64,000 nucleotides of DNA, taken from positions 108,269-172,268 of the forward strand of contig JAHEND010000002.1 in assembly GCA_024643325.1 (NCBI GenBank), read 5' to 3'. A model generated the notes under the pieces. That model saw only the letters and a program-made list of their open reading frames with translations, ran no database searches and had not been told where the DNA came from. Of the stretch, positions 1 through 9,167 are shown one piece after another (within the stretch, counting starts at the first letter, position 1; the number at the start of each line of letters is the position of its first letter). This stretch comes from Sediminicola sp. (GTDB lineage: Bacteria; Bacteroidota; Bacteroidia; Flavobacteriales; Flavobacteriaceae). The translations under genes were made by a program, and so were the position numbers.

Positions 1-684
1 TTCAGGATTGGCAGTAAACACACATTGAATATCAATAGGAAGTCTAAGCTTAAATCCCCTAATTTGAATATCTCCTTCTTGTAGTATATTAAACAAGGAT
101 ACTTGAATCCTAGCCTGTAGGTCAGGGATTTCATTAATTACGAAAATACACCTGTTTGCTCTAGGAATCATTCCAAAATGAAGCACACGAGGATCTGAAT
201 AAGACAGTTTTAAATGAGCTGCTTTAATGGGATCTATATCCCCAATTAAGTCAGAAACACTCACATCTGGCGTAGCTAATTTCTCAAAAAATCGATCTTC
301 TCTTGCCAACCAGCTTATAGGTGTTTTGTCTCCCATTTCTGCTATTAAATCTATCGCAAATGTAGAGATAGGATTTAAAGGGTCATCATTAATTTCAGAA
401 CCACTGACTACAGGAATATATGGATCTAATAAATAAACCATTGCTCGGGCCAATCGTGTTTTTGCCTGCCCTCTTAAACCGAGTAAATTAATATTATGCA
501 TAGACAAAATAGCACGCTCTAACTCAGGAAGGACCGTATTTTCATAGCCTATGACGCCATTGAAAGGGGTGGTTTTATTCTTCAAATGTGAAATTAAATT
601 ATCCCTGAGTTCTAGTTTAATAGATCTCGAGACATAGCCAGATTGCTTTAATTCACCTAAGGTTTTTAGTGTAGTTACTTCCAT
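1..684 (-). CDS. AAA+ ATPase, magnesium-chelatase/MoxR-like (C-terminus beyond window)
   Basis: The first 228 codons of a gene that runs off the left edge; I translated it by hand from the ATG at 684. It has a variant Walker A motif, GLRGQAKTR, at residues 69-77 and a Walker B-like strand (FVINEIPDL) near residue 190, followed by an arginine- and Asn-containing sensor stretch (FTANPE). This layout fits the ChlI/MoxR branch of AAA ATPases, which act with a vWA-domain partner to remodel or load cofactors into other proteins. The start abuts the TAA of the vWA gene upstream with no gap, so the two are translationally coupled. The Walker A lacks the usual G before K (QAK instead of GxGK). The specific substrate is unknown. 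Confidence 0.85.
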   Translation of the reverse strand, partial: MEVTTLKTLGELKQSGYVSRSIKLELRDNLISHLKNKTTPFNGVIGYENTVLPELERAILSMHNINLLGLRGQAKTRLARAMVYLLDPYIPVVSGSEINDDPLNPISTFAIDLIAEMGDKTPISWLAREDRFFEKLATPDVSVSDLIGDIDPIKAAHLKLSYSDPRVLHFGMIPRANRCIFVINEIPDLQARIQVSLFNILQEGDIQIRGFKLRLPIDIQCVFTANPE

Positions 685-1839
685 TTATCGAATTCTTTTT
701 TTTCTGTTATTTTCATAGTCTTCAAAGATCATTCCTCCCAATCCTTTCAAGCCAGTGTAAAACGCCTTCCCTTTATTGGCTGCCGTAAATTCTTGGACAA
801 ACTGCATGAGATAAGGATCTTGAGCGATCATGAAAGTGGTGATGGGTATGTTTACTTTTTGTGCTTGTCTCGCCATTCTGTAACACTGATCTACAATATG
901 TTGATCCAATCCAGATGAATTTTTATAATAAGAGCCATCCTTTAATTTGAGACAACTTGGCTTACCATCCGTGATCATGAAAATTTGCTTATTGGTATTT
1001 CGCTTTCTCCTAAGCATATCCATAGCCAAAGACAAGCCAGCGACCGTGTTGGTATGAAAAGGCCCTACTTTTAAGTAAGGTAAGTCTGCCACAGCTATTG
1101 GCCAGGCGTCATTACCAAAAACCAAGATTTCAAGACTGTCTTTAGGGTAGCGTGTGGTAATCATTTCTGCCAAAGCCATGGCCACTTTTTTAGCAGGGGT
1201 AATTCTATCTTCCCCATAAAGAATCATGCTGTGGCTAATATCTATCATTAGGACCGTACTCATTTGTGCAGCATGATGAGACTCTTTAACCACAAGATCT
1301 TCTTCTCTTAATTCAAAAGATCCTATCCCATTATTGATCTGGGCATTTTTAAAGCTTTCAGTAATGTCTATAGAAGACATAGCATCTCCAAATTGAAAGG
1401 CCCTCAGATCTCCAGAGGGTTCATCTCCCATTCCTATTTTTGGTGTTTTATGGTTTCCAGAGCCCGCCTTGTTAAGCGTGCCAAATATTTGATCCAAAGC
1501 GTGTTGCCTAATTAACCTTTCCATCTTAGCGGTAAGGGAAACAACACTTTTAGCAGATTCATCTCCATTTTCACCAGAGTTCTCTGGATCATTAGGCTCA
1601 AAGGTCTCTTGAACATATCCTTTGGATTTGAGGTCTTCAATAAAGTCATCTATGGTATACTCTGGTGTGGTGAGTTCATATTCCTTATCGAGTTCCCTAA
1701 GCCAATCAATAGCTTCATCAAAATCACCTGATGTGTGGGTAATAAGCTCTTTGAATATTTCAAAAAGTCGCTCAAAAGGAGTTTGGTTTGGCGCTTTATA
1801 GGAAGTAAAGCGAAAACCTAATGTATTGCGATTTGCCAT
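685..1839 (-). CDS. vWA-domain protein, partner of the adjacent AAA ATPase
   Basis: A 384-residue soluble protein. The first 190 residues are an acidic helical region; residues 194-370 form a von Willebrand factor A domain. The metal-ion-dependent adhesion site is intact: D200-x-S202-x-S204, a Thr near 263-265 and the T290-D291-G stretch. vWA proteins of this kind (ChlD/CoxE/YehP-like) work as a pair with an MoxR/ChlI ATPase, and that ATPase is the next gene with no intergenic base. The gene starts 66 bp after hisIE on the same strand with no clear terminator between, so some read-through from the his operon is possible. The client protein cannot be deduced. Confidence 0.85.
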   Translation of the reverse strand: MANRNTLGFRFTSYKAPNQTPFERLFEIFKELITHTSGDFDEAIDWLRELDKEYELTTPEYTIDDFIEDLKSKGYVQETFEPNDPENSGENGDESAKSVVSLTAKMERLIRQHALDQIFGTLNKAGSGNHKTPKIGMGDEPSGDLRAFQFGDAMSSIDITESFKNAQINNGIGSFELREEDLVVKESHHAAQMSTVLMIDISHSMILYGEDRITPAKKVAMALAEMITTRYPKDSLEILVFGNDAWPIAVADLPYLKVGPFHTNTVAGLSLAMDMLRRKRNTNKQIFMITDGKPSCLKLKDGSYYKNSSGLDQHIVDQCYRMARQAQKVNIPITTFMIAQDPYLMQFVQEFTAANKGKAFYTGLKGLGGMIFEDYENNRKKRIR

Positions 1840-1905
1840 ATCTAAAAATACTATAAATCACAGATATTATAAAGCCTTTTTAAAGGAATTAAAAAGCGTT
1901 TAACA

Positions 1906-2511
1906 TCATTTTTGTCTAGAGGCTAAACGTTCAACAACTTCTGCTAAACTGGTCTCTTTCGCGTGTAACAACATTAAATAATGGAACAATAGGTCCGAAG
2001 ACTCCTCTAAAAATAATTCTTGGTTATTGTCCATGGCTTCAATCACAACTTCTACCGCTTCTTCTCCCACTTTTTGAGCAATTTTATTTATGCCTTTCTC
2101 AAAAAGACTTGCCACATAACTTTGATCTCCACTAGCATTGGAAACCCTTGAAGCTATGGTCTCTTCTAAAGTGGTTAAAAAACCATAAGTAGGAGTATTG
2201 GCCTTATTCCAACAGCTGTCAGATCCCTTATGGCAAGTAGGACCCTCTGGGTTCACTTGTATTAACAAGGTATCATTGTCACAGTCTAAGGCAATGTCTA
2301 CAAGACTCAAAAAATGGCCACTTTCCTCTCCTTTTGTCCACAAACGCTGTTTTGAACGGCTGTAAAAGGTAACTTTTTTTGTTTGAGTGGTTTGGGTCAA
2401 TGCCTCCTGGTTCATATAGCCCAACATGAGTACATTTTTGGTCTCGGCATCTTGGATAATTGCTGGAACCAAACCGTCTAAATGTTTTGAAAAATCTACT
2501 TTCATCTGCAT
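1906..2511 (-). CDS. hisIE: Bifunctional phosphoribosyl-AMP cyclohydrolase / phosphoribosyl-ATP pyrophosphatase
   Basis: Catalyses steps 2 and 3 of histidine synthesis, hydrolysing PR-ATP to PR-AMP (HisE) and opening the adenine ring (HisI). Residues 1-105 are HisI: the Mg-binding D76-C-D-x-D80 cluster and zinc cysteines C77, C93 and C100 are all visible. Residues about 110-201 are HisE, with the KVGEEAVEVVIEA helix and a second acidic helix (EESSDLLFH). It is the last his gene, 3 bp after hisF. ATGs at codons 1 and 3 are both possible starts. At 201 residues it has the usual length for the fused form. Confidence 0.96.
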   Translation of the reverse strand: MQMKVDFSKHLDGLVPAIIQDAETKNVLMLGYMNQEALTQTTQTKKVTFYSRSKQRLWTKGEESGHFLSLVDIALDCDNDTLLIQVNPEGPTCHKGSDSCWNKANTPTYGFLTTLEETIASRVSNASGDQSYVASLFEKGINKIAQKVGEEAVEVVIEAMDNNQELFLEESSDLLFHYLMLLHAKETSLAEVVERLASRQK

Positions 2512-2514
2512 GAT

Positions 2515-3270
2515 TTAAAGTCTAACTGGTATATTTTTATCTTTTAAAAAAGTCTTTAAGGCTGGAATACCTATTTCTCCGTAATGGAAAATACTGGCTG
2601 CTAGAGCGGCATCGGCTTTACCGAAGGTAAAGCTGTTATAGAAATCTTCCATATTCCCAGCACCACCAGAGGCAATAATAGGAATATTGACGCTTTCTGA
2701 CATTTTAGCTAAGGCTTCGTTGGCAAAACCACTTTTTGTACCGTCATGATCCATGGAAGTAAACAAAATTTCTCCAGCCCCTAATTGCTCTGCTTGCTTG
2801 GCCCAATCGAATAAATCTAGATCCGTAGCTTGCTTTCCACCAACTAAATGAACCAACCACTGGTCGATAATCTTTTTGGCATCTATAGCCACTACCACAC
2901 ACTGTGCCCCAAAAGCTTCTGACAATTCTTTAATAAGCGTTGGCCGCCTTACGGCCGATGAGTTAATGGATACCTTATCTGCACCATTCTTAAGCAGCTT
3001 CTCTACGTCTGCAATACTGCTAATGCCTCCTCCAACAGTAAAAGGAATATCTACAGCTGCTGCCACCTGGAGCACCAAATCTGCCATAGTTTTCCGTCCC
3101 TGCTCTGTAGCTGAAATATCTAAAAACACGAGTTCATCTGCACCTGTTGCAGCATATTTAGTGGCTAGTTCTACAGGGTCTCCTGCATCTCTAAGGGACA
3201 CAAAATTAACTCCCTTTACTGTGCGCCCATCTTTTATATCCAGGCAAGGAATAATTCTTTTAGTTAACAT
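2515..3270 (-). CDS. hisF: Imidazole glycerol phosphate synthase, cyclase subunit
   Basis: A (beta/alpha)8 barrel of 251 residues that uses ammonia from HisH to convert PRFAR to imidazole glycerol phosphate and AICAR. The N-terminus [17 protein letters not shown] carries the catalytic Asp11, and the second catalytic Asp lies in VVAIDAK near residue 130. The phosphate-binding loops GGGIS and ASGGAG are present. It overlaps hisA by 7 bp, and its partner hisH lies one gene further upstream, so the synthase subunits are co-transcribed. Length and motifs are standard. Confidence 0.97.
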   Translation of the reverse strand: MLTKRIIPCLDIKDGRTVKGVNFVSLRDAGDPVELATKYAATGADELVFLDISATEQGRKTMADLVLQVAAAVDIPFTVGGGISSIADVEKLLKNGADKVSINSSAVRRPTLIKELSEAFGAQCVVVAIDAKKIIDQWLVHLVGGKQATDLDLFDWAKQAEQLGAGEILFTSMDHDGTKSGFANEALAKMSESVNIPIIASGGAGNMEDFYNSFTFGKADAALAASIFHYGEIGIPALKTFLKDKNIPVRL

Positions 3271-3998
3271 TTTGGCGCATTTAAAATGAACTGCTCTATC
3301 TCTTTTAAAGAGATCCTATCTTCATATATCGCTTTTCCGACAATGGCCCCGTTACAGCCCACAGCACTCAGGTCATAAAGGTCTTGAAGCTTTGCAACTC
3401 CACCACTAGCAATGAGTTTAATGTCTTTTAATTCTCTGATCATTTTTTCATAAAGAGCGATAGAGGGACCTTCAAGCATACCATCTTTAGAAATATCTGT
3501 ACAGATCACATCTGATATGCCTTTTGCCATATAATTAGCTACATAGGGAATTAAGTCTTCTGTAGACGTTTCTAACCAACCTGAAATAGCAATTTTTTCA
3601 TTGGCCGCGTCTGCCCCTAGTATAATTTTATGCGCCCCATAGGCCTTGATCCAAGATAAAAAGCGTTGGGGATCCTTCACTGCAATACTGCCTCCAGTAA
3701 TTTGCTTGGCACCTGATTCAAAGGCTATTTTAAGGTCTTGGTCTGTTTTAAGCCCTCCGCCAAAATCGATCTTTAAATTTGTTTTGGTCGCTAAGGTTTC
3801 CAAAACTTTGTGATTCACAATACCCTGAGATTTAGCACCGTCTAGATCTACTAAATGTAGGTATTCTATTCCGTGGTCTTGAAATGACTTGGCTACTTCC
3901 AAAGGGTCATTGGAATAAATTTTTGCTGTGTTGTAATCTCCTTTCGAAAGTCTTACACATTGACCATTTATAATATCTATAGCAGGGATAATTCTCAT
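3264..3998 (-). CDS. hisA: ProFAR isomerase (1-(5-phosphoribosyl)-5-[(5-phosphoribosylamino)methylideneamino]imidazole-4-carboxamide isomerase)
   Basis: A 244-residue barrel homologous to HisF that carries out the Amadori rearrangement of ProFAR to PRFAR. The start [15 protein letters not shown] contains the catalytic Asp8; the second acid is in [11 protein letters not shown] near residue 170. The phosphate loops GGGLK and ASGGVA are intact. It sits 1 bp after hisH and overlaps hisF by 7 bp, in the usual hisH-A-F order. Nothing unusual is seen. Confidence 0.97.
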   Translation of the reverse strand: MRIIPAIDIINGQCVRLSKGDYNTAKIYSNDPLEVAKSFQDHGIEYLHLVDLDGAKSQGIVNHKVLETLATKTNLKIDFGGGLKTDQDLKIAFESGAKQITGGSIAVKDPQRFLSWIKAYGAHKIILGADAANEKIAISGWLETSTEDLIPYVANYMAKGISDVICTDISKDGMLEGPSIALYEKMIRELKDIKLIASGGVAKLQDLYDLSAVGCNGAIVGKAIYEDRISLKEIEQFILNAPKC

Positions 3999-3999
3999 T

Positions 4000-4581
4000 T
4001 TATAAGGCTAAAAAGTTTTCTAAAATTTTATTTCCAACAGCACTACTCTTTTCTGGATGAAACTGTGTGCCAAAAAAGTTGTCTTTGGCTAAAGCAGCAC
4101 TATAGGGAATATCATACTGACAAACAGCAATGGTCTCCGAAGACAAGGCAGCATAATAGGAATGAACCATATAAATATAAGCGTTCTCTTCAATCCCATT
4201 GAAAAGTGGTGACTTTAATTGCGCAATAGTATTCCACCCAATATGAGGTACTTTAAGTCGTGCCTCAAAAGCTTTAACTTCCACATCAAAAATCCCCAGT
4301 CCTTTTGTGTTGCCTTCCTCTGAACGATTACACATAAGCTGCATACCCAAACAAATACCCAAGACTGGTTGTGTTAGCTGGGGCAACAATTGGTCTATAC
4401 CACTGGTTTGTAACTTTTCCATAGCAGCAGCGGCATGACCTACTCCTGGAAAAATTACTTTGTCTGCTTTTTCTATAACCTTTATATCTTGGGACAAAAG
4501 CGCCTTTACACCCTGCCTTTCCAAAGCAAATAATACACTTTGAATATTCCCTGCACCGTAATCTACAATGACTACTTTCAT
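4000..4581 (-). CDS. hisH: Imidazole glycerol phosphate synthase, glutaminase subunit
   Basis: A class I glutamine amidotransferase of 193 residues that releases ammonia from glutamine and channels it to HisF. The triad is complete: nucleophile C77 in GICLGMQ, and H175 and E177 in QFHPEKS. The oxyanion-loop region PGVGH is present at about 45-49. The ATG overlaps the final base of the hisB stop codon (TAATG), which suggests re-initiation coupling. Confidence 0.97.
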   Translation of the reverse strand: MKVVIVDYGAGNIQSVLFALERQGVKALLSQDIKVIEKADKVIFPGVGHAAAAMEKLQTSGIDQLLPQLTQPVLGICLGMQLMCNRSEEGNTKGLGIFDVEVKAFEARLKVPHIGWNTIAQLKSPLFNGIEENAYIYMVHSYYAALSSETIAVCQYDIPYSAALAKDNFFGTQFHPEKSSAVGNKILENFLAL

Positions 4582-5714
4582 TATAATACGCCTTTAGTTG
4601 AGGGCAAAAATAATTTGTCCGGATCTCTTTTAATAGCCATTTTTATGGCCTTGGCAAATGCTTTAAAAATAGCCTCTATCTTATGGTGCTCATTTTGCCC
4701 GGTCGCTTTTATATTTAAATTGGCCTTTGCGCCATCTGAAAAGGATTTAAAAAAATGCACAAACATTTCCGTTGGCATTTTACCAATCATTTCTCGATTA
4801 AATTCAGCCTCCCAGACCAACCAATTTCTACCCCCAAAATCAATGGAAACATGTGCCTCACAGTCATCCATAGGCAGACAGAAACCGTACCGCTCTACTC
4901 CAAGCTTATTTCCTAGTGCTTTGTGAAAAGCTTCTCCTAATGCAATAGCGGTGTCCTCAATGGTGTGGTGTTCGTCTACTGCTAGGTCTCCTGTCACCTC
5001 TATATCTAAATCTATTAATCCATGTCTGGACAATTGATCCAACATATGATCAAAAAAGTCAATCCCAGTATGAATCTTTGAGGTTCCTGTACCGTCTAAA
5101 TCCATCTCTATGGAAATTTGGGTCTCATGGGTATTACGCTCTAGACTAACTTTGCGTTCTCCTGCCCTTAAAAAGCTATATATCTCACTCCATTCAGTGG
5201 TTTCCTTAGCAATAAAATCTTCTAAATCTTTTTGATTCTCGGAGAGTTCTTCTCCCCCAAGACCTACTTCTTGTCGCATAAAAATGGCTTTGGCTCCAAG
5301 ATTTTTAGCGAAAGCTACATCCGTTATTCTGTCACCAATAACAAAAGAATTCGCTAAGTCATAAGATCCGTCCATATAAGCAGTCAGCAATGCAGTTCCT
5401 GGCTTTCTGGTGGGTTTATTCTCACTGGCAAAAGTCTTGTCTATAATGATGTTAGAAAACACTATACCCTCCCTTTTAAAACTGTCAATTATAAAATTTT
5501 GAACTGGCCAAAAGGTATCTTCTGGAAATGAATCAGTGCCCAAACCGTCCTGATTGGAGACCATGACCAATTCAAAATCTAATTCCCTAGCAATCTTGGC
5601 TAAATATTGAAAAACGTAGGGATAAAAGACCAATTTATCAAATGCGTCAATTTGATAATCTTTGGGTTCCTTGATTAAGGTGCCATCTCTGTCTATAAAA
5701 AGTATTTTTTTCAT
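4581..5714 (-). CDS. hisB: Bifunctional histidinol-phosphatase / imidazoleglycerol-phosphate dehydratase
   Basis: A fused two-domain enzyme of 377 residues. Residues 1-165 are a HAD-type histidinol phosphatase with the FIDRDGT motif (nucleophile D8, acid D10), a SNQDG motif near 53-57 and the GDRITD loop near 127. Residues 185-377 are IGP dehydratase, with the two HHxxE manganese-binding motifs at H249-H250-E253 and H343-H344-E347 and the DFFDHM motif at 219-224. It therefore performs steps 6 and 8 of histidine synthesis, while HisC next door performs step 7. It overlaps hisC by 4 bp. The fused form is also known from enterobacteria. Confidence 0.97.
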   Translation of the reverse strand: MKKILFIDRDGTLIKEPKDYQIDAFDKLVFYPYVFQYLAKIARELDFELVMVSNQDGLGTDSFPEDTFWPVQNFIIDSFKREGIVFSNIIIDKTFASENKPTRKPGTALLTAYMDGSYDLANSFVIGDRITDVAFAKNLGAKAIFMRQEVGLGGEELSENQKDLEDFIAKETTEWSEIYSFLRAGERKVSLERNTHETQISIEMDLDGTGTSKIHTGIDFFDHMLDQLSRHGLIDLDIEVTGDLAVDEHHTIEDTAIALGEAFHKALGNKLGVERYGFCLPMDDCEAHVSIDFGGRNWLVWEAEFNREMIGKMPTEMFVHFFKSFSDGAKANLNIKATGQNEHHKIEAIFKAFAKAIKMAIKRDPDKLFLPSTKGVL

Positions 5715-6766
5715 GACAATGTATAAAGGGTTTCTATGAGTTTATTATTTTCATCTGGGGTACCTATTGTAAACCTAAGGGTGTTCTCACAATGAAGCTG
5801 TTTAGACCTATTTCTAGCAACAATACCCTGGTTTAATAATTGGCGGTATCTCATATCTGCATGATCTACTCGGACCAACACAAAATTGGCTTCTGAAGGA
5901 AATACTTCTTCTACAAAGGGAAGGTTCTTTAGTGCATTGTAGAGGACTTTTCTTTGTGCTACAATCAAATTCACTTCACTCTGGATTCGTTCTCCTTGCT
6001 CCAATCGCTCTATTGCCTTTGATTGAGTGAGTTCATTGACATTGTAAGGGGGTTTAATTTTATGCAGCAAACTTATAATTTCTGGAGAAGCCATGAGCAT
6101 ACCCAATCGAATGCCAGCTAAACCATAGGCTTTAGACAATGTTTGAATAACCACAAGATTGGGGAAATCTGACAGTCTGTTCACCCAGCTTGGTGCATCT
6201 GTGAAATCTATATAAGCCTCATCTACCACTACCAAACCCTTAAAAGTAATCAGAATTTCTTCTATATGAATGCTATTCAATAGGTTACCACTAGGATTGT
6301 TAGGACTACAGATAAACAGCATTTTAGCTGACGTGATAGAATGACTTCTATACTGATCCATATCTATTTCAAAGGCAGTTGTGAGCGGGATTTCATGTAC
6401 TTGAACACTATTAATTCCTGCCAATACGCCATACATGCCATAGGTAGGAGGAAAAGTAATTACAGCGTCCTGATTGGGCTCACAGAAGGCGCGGAATAAT
6501 AAATCTAGCACTTCATCACTTCCGTTTCCGAACAATAATTGGTTTTCAGGCAGATTTTTCAAAGAAGCCATAATGCTACGGAGCGACCTTTGTAAAGGGT
6601 CTGGATACCTATTCACCCCTGTCTCATTGGGGTTTTCATTGGCATCTAAAAAAACCATCTTAGTTCCATTAGACACATATTCGTCTCTTGCAGAAGTATA
6701 TGGAGCCAATGACTTCACGTTCTCTCTACACAGACTCAGGGGATTAAATTCGTTCTTATTCTCCAT
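5711..6766 (-). CDS. hisC: Histidinol-phosphate aminotransferase
   Basis: A PLP-dependent class II aminotransferase of 351 residues that converts imidazole acetol phosphate to histidinol phosphate. The cofactor lysine is K212 in [11 protein letters not shown], with the SPNNPSG motif at 154-160 and the VVDEAY acid at about 181-185. The start follows ENP/NE substrate-loop residues near position 43. It overlaps hisD by 11 bp and hisB by 4 bp, so it is embedded in the operon. Confidence 0.96.
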   Translation of the reverse strand: MENKNEFNPLSLCRENVKSLAPYTSARDEYVSNGTKMVFLDANENPNETGVNRYPDPLQRSLRSIMASLKNLPENQLLFGNGSDEVLDLLFRAFCEPNQDAVITFPPTYGMYGVLAGINSVQVHEIPLTTAFEIDMDQYRSHSITSAKMLFICSPNNPSGNLLNSIHIEEILITFKGLVVVDEAYIDFTDAPSWVNRLSDFPNLVVIQTLSKAYGLAGIRLGMLMASPEIISLLHKIKPPYNVNELTQSKAIERLEQGERIQSEVNLIVAQRKVLYNALKNLPFVEEVFPSEANFVLVRVDHADMRYRQLLNQGIVARNRSKQLHCENTLRFTIGTPDENNKLIETLYTLS

Positions 6767-8048
6767 CTCTCAAATCATTTAAGCGTATACTTACTGCATT
6801 TTTATGTGCGTCTAAGCCTTCTGCTGCAGCCATTAATTCAATGCTCTTTCCTAAGGCTTTTAAGCCTTTTGCAGTCAATTTCTGAAAGCTTATACTATTT
6901 AGAAAGGCATCTAAATTAACCCCACTATACTGTCTGGCATATCCGTTGGTGGGTAGGGTGTGATTGGTTCCAGAAGCATAGTCACCTGCACTTTCTGGAC
7001 TGTAATTTCCTATAAACACAGAGCCAGCAGCGCTTAGCTGATCTAGGTAATAAGCTTCTTCAGACACGCACAAAATGTAGTGCTCTGGGGCATATTGGTT
7101 AATTAAGGATACCGCAGCTTCTTTCGTTTCTAAAAAAATCATTTTACTATTCTCCAACGCTTTACTAGCAATCTCTTTTCTAGATAAAACTGCACATTGG
7201 GCTAATAATTCTTGACTTACTTCTTCAATGAGTGGCTCGTAGGTGGTTACAAAAATAACCTGACTGTCTGGACCGTGTTCTGCTTGAGAAAGTAAATCAG
7301 ATGCAATGTAGGAAGCCTTGGCTGTTTGGTCTGCCATAACCAGTAACTCACTAGGACCTGCTGGCATGTCTATGGCTACGTCATATCTAGTAGCCCATTG
7401 TTTGGCTACGGTGACATATTGATTCCCTGGTCCAAAAATTTTATACACTTTAGGCACTTGATCGGTTCCAAAAGTCATAGCGGCTATGGCTTGAATACCC
7501 CCAATTTTAAATAATTTAGTAACTCCGCATAAGGAAGCTGCAAATAAAATGGCAGGGTGTATGGCTCCTGATTTGTCTGGAGGCGTACACAAAACAATTT
7601 CTTTACAACCAGCAATTTGTGCTGGAATGGCCAACATTAAAATAGTGGAAAATAGGGGTGCAGAGCCCCCTGGAATATAGATACCTACTTTTTCAATAGG
7701 CCTTTTTTCTTGCCAGCAGTGCACTCCTTCCATATTTTCAACAGAAACCTTAGGAGTAATTTGAGCCCGGTGAAAAGCTGTTATTTGATCTTTTGCTTGA
7801 ATAATGGCTTGTTGCAACTCAGGGGCTACTAGTTGCTTTGCATCTTCAATTTCATCTGTAGAGACCTTAAAATCACTTAAAGATACACCGTCAAATTTCT
7901 CTGTAAATTTGGTGATAGCTTTATCTCCATTTGCTTTAATATTCTTGAAAACATCAGAAACAATCGGTTCAATATCTTGATAGGAAGCGGTAGGTCTTTT
8001 TAGAATGTCTTCCCATTCTATCCTTGTAGGGTTTTTATATACATTCAT
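6756..8048 (-). CDS. hisD: Histidinol dehydrogenase
   Basis: A 430-residue zinc enzyme that oxidises histidinol to histidine in two NAD-dependent steps, the last steps of the pathway. Visible family signatures are the long PGGSAPLFST nucleotide loop near 124-133, AGPSE, the zinc/substrate segment SQAEHGPDSQ and the catalytic YAPEHY near 315-320. GTNHTLPTNG closes the active site. The ATG at 8048 lies 1 bp after hisG. Confidence 0.97.
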   Translation of the reverse strand: MNVYKNPTRIEWEDILKRPTASYQDIEPIVSDVFKNIKANGDKAITKFTEKFDGVSLSDFKVSTDEIEDAKQLVAPELQQAIIQAKDQITAFHRAQITPKVSVENMEGVHCWQEKRPIEKVGIYIPGGSAPLFSTILMLAIPAQIAGCKEIVLCTPPDKSGAIHPAILFAASLCGVTKLFKIGGIQAIAAMTFGTDQVPKVYKIFGPGNQYVTVAKQWATRYDVAIDMPAGPSELLVMADQTAKASYIASDLLSQAEHGPDSQVIFVTTYEPLIEEVSQELLAQCAVLSRKEIASKALENSKMIFLETKEAAVSLINQYAPEHYILCVSEEAYYLDQLSAAGSVFIGNYSPESAGDYASGTNHTLPTNGYARQYSGVNLDAFLNSISFQKLTAKGLKALGKSIELMAAAEGLDAHKNAVSIRLNDLRDGE

Positions 8049-8049
8049 A

Positions 8050-8910
8050 TTACAAAACCATTTTCTCTATTGGGCACACTAAAATACTTTCTGCACCTGC
8101 TAATTTTAATAAATCTATTACTTCCCAAAAAGAATCTTTCTGAATGACCGTGTGCACAGAGCTCCACCCTTCCTCTGCTAAGGGTAGTACTGTGGGACTT
8201 TTCATTCCAGGAAGTATGCTCAACACAGCATCTAATTTTTCATTAGGCACATTGAGTAGTACGTATTTAGATTCCCTAGCCCTCAAGACTGATTTAATTC
8301 TAAAGACAAGCTTTTCTAAAATAGGCCTAACTTCTGAAGATAGTTCTGGTGAAACCGCTAAAACAGCTTCACTTTTTAAAATAACATCTACCTCTTTGAG
8401 GTTGTTTTTAAACAGTGTGCTACCACTAGAAACAATATCACAGATGGCGTCTGCCAAGCCAATATTAGGAGCTATCTCCACAGATCCATTGATTAAATGT
8501 ATGTCTGCATGAATACCGTTTTTTTTCAAATAAGATTGAACAGTGTTAGGATATGAAGTGGCAATCTTTATTCCATCAAAATCTTTCAGCCCATTATAAG
8601 GTGTATCTTTAGGAATAGCCATAGACACTTTACATTTGGAAAATCCTAATTTTTCTACAATAGCAATGCCTTCTCCCTTTTCAATAAGTACATTCTCCCC
8701 AATAATGGCAATGTCTACCACTCCGTCTTTAAGGTATTGTGGAATATCTCCATTTCTTAAGTAAAAGACCTCTAAGTCAAAATTCCTAGCCATGGCTTTT
8801 AATTGGTCTTTACCATTGTCTATAGAAATTCCACATGCCTTCAATAAATCAATAGAATCGTCGTGTAAACGTCCACTTTTTTGAATCGCAATTTTAAGTC
8901 TGTTCTTCAT
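8050..8910 (-). CDS. hisG: ATP phosphoribosyltransferase, long form
   Basis: The first and committed enzyme of histidine synthesis, condensing ATP with PRPP. I place the start at the ATG at 8910, giving 286 residues beginning MKNRLKIAIQKSGRL. An upstream in-frame start at 8952 would lie within the terminator hairpin and is rejected. The length and the C-terminal domain (residues about 210-286, with LPLAEEGWSSVH) identify the long, hexameric form, which carries its own histidine-feedback domain and needs no HisZ. GSTLF in the PRPP-binding region is present. It is first in the operon, downstream of an attenuator-like leader, so control is probable at both enzyme and transcript level. Confidence 0.96.
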   Translation of the reverse strand: MKNRLKIAIQKSGRLHDDSIDLLKACGISIDNGKDQLKAMARNFDLEVFYLRNGDIPQYLKDGVVDIAIIGENVLIEKGEGIAIVEKLGFSKCKVSMAIPKDTPYNGLKDFDGIKIATSYPNTVQSYLKKNGIHADIHLINGSVEIAPNIGLADAICDIVSSGSTLFKNNLKEVDVILKSEAVLAVSPELSSEVRPILEKLVFRIKSVLRARESKYVLLNVPNEKLDAVLSILPGMKSPTVLPLAEEGWSSVHTVIQKDSFWEVIDLLKLAGAESILVCPIEKMVL

Positions 8911-8920
8911 AATTATTTTA

Positions 8921-8960
8921 ATAAAAAAATAAAAACCCGTTTGATTACTCAAACGGGTTT
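8921..8960 (-). terminator. Intrinsic terminator in the his leader (attenuator hairpin)
   Basis: Reading the minus strand, a perfect 12-bp stem (arms 8960-8949 and 8944-8933) closes a 4-base loop and is followed by a T-rich tract interrupted by single A residues (8932-8921). It lies between the His-rich leader peptide and hisG and only 22 bp before the hisG ATG, which is the expected place for an attenuator rather than a gene-end terminator. Confidence 0.85.
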
Positions 8961-8988
8961 CAATATGGTTGTTAACAACAATACATCA

Positions 8989-9042
8989 TTACCTCGCCTG
9001 AGCGCAGTATATAAAATGATGATGTGTATGTGTTTGTGTCAT
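8989..9042 (-). CDS. hisL: Histidine leader peptide
   Basis: A 17-codon open frame reading MTQTHTHHHFIYCAQAR then TAA. Four of the first nine residues are His, all CAT codons, three of them in a row. It precedes the terminator hairpin and hisG. This is the classical arrangement for attenuation by ribosome stalling at His codons. The His codons (CATCATT, 9021-9015) can pair with AATGATG (8990-8984) just at the stop codon, a possible pause hairpin. The sequence does not resemble the enterobacterial HisL beyond its His run. Expression is inferred, not shown. Confidence 0.8.
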   Translation of the reverse strand: MTQTHTHHHFIYCAQAR

Positions 9043-9052
9043 GATTAAGGTA

Positions 9053-9060
9053 CAAAAGTA
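9053..9060 (-). promoter_or_regulatory. Probable his operon promoter, -7 element
   Basis: TACTTTTG on the minus strand matches the Bacteroidota -7 consensus TAnnTTTG. Its last base is 11 nt before the leader-peptide ATG, so the transcript would start only about 5 nt ahead of that codon. I see no good -33 TTTG at the usual 17-20 bp distance. Confidence 0.55.
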
Positions 9061-9167
9061 ATCAATTCCTTTAAATTGACATGAGATAATTAAATAGTTT
9101 TTAAAATATCACAAACCCCAAAAGGCTTGTTAAAAATATTTAAAAAGGGGTGCTTTTGAAAACAGAT

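Noticed and set aside
227-436. A 69-residue open frame on the plus strand
   Set aside because: It lies wholly antisense to the AAA ATPase, has no promoter or family signature, and is explained as a shadow of that gene.
2876-3289. A 137-residue open frame on the plus strand
   Set aside because: It is the antisense of hisF, Ser/Thr-rich with the typical composition of a shadow frame.
8968-8979. GTTGTTAACAAC as a repressor operator
   Set aside because: It lies inside the transcribed his leader after the promoter box, so a role in RNA folding is more likely; kept only as part of the attenuator finding.
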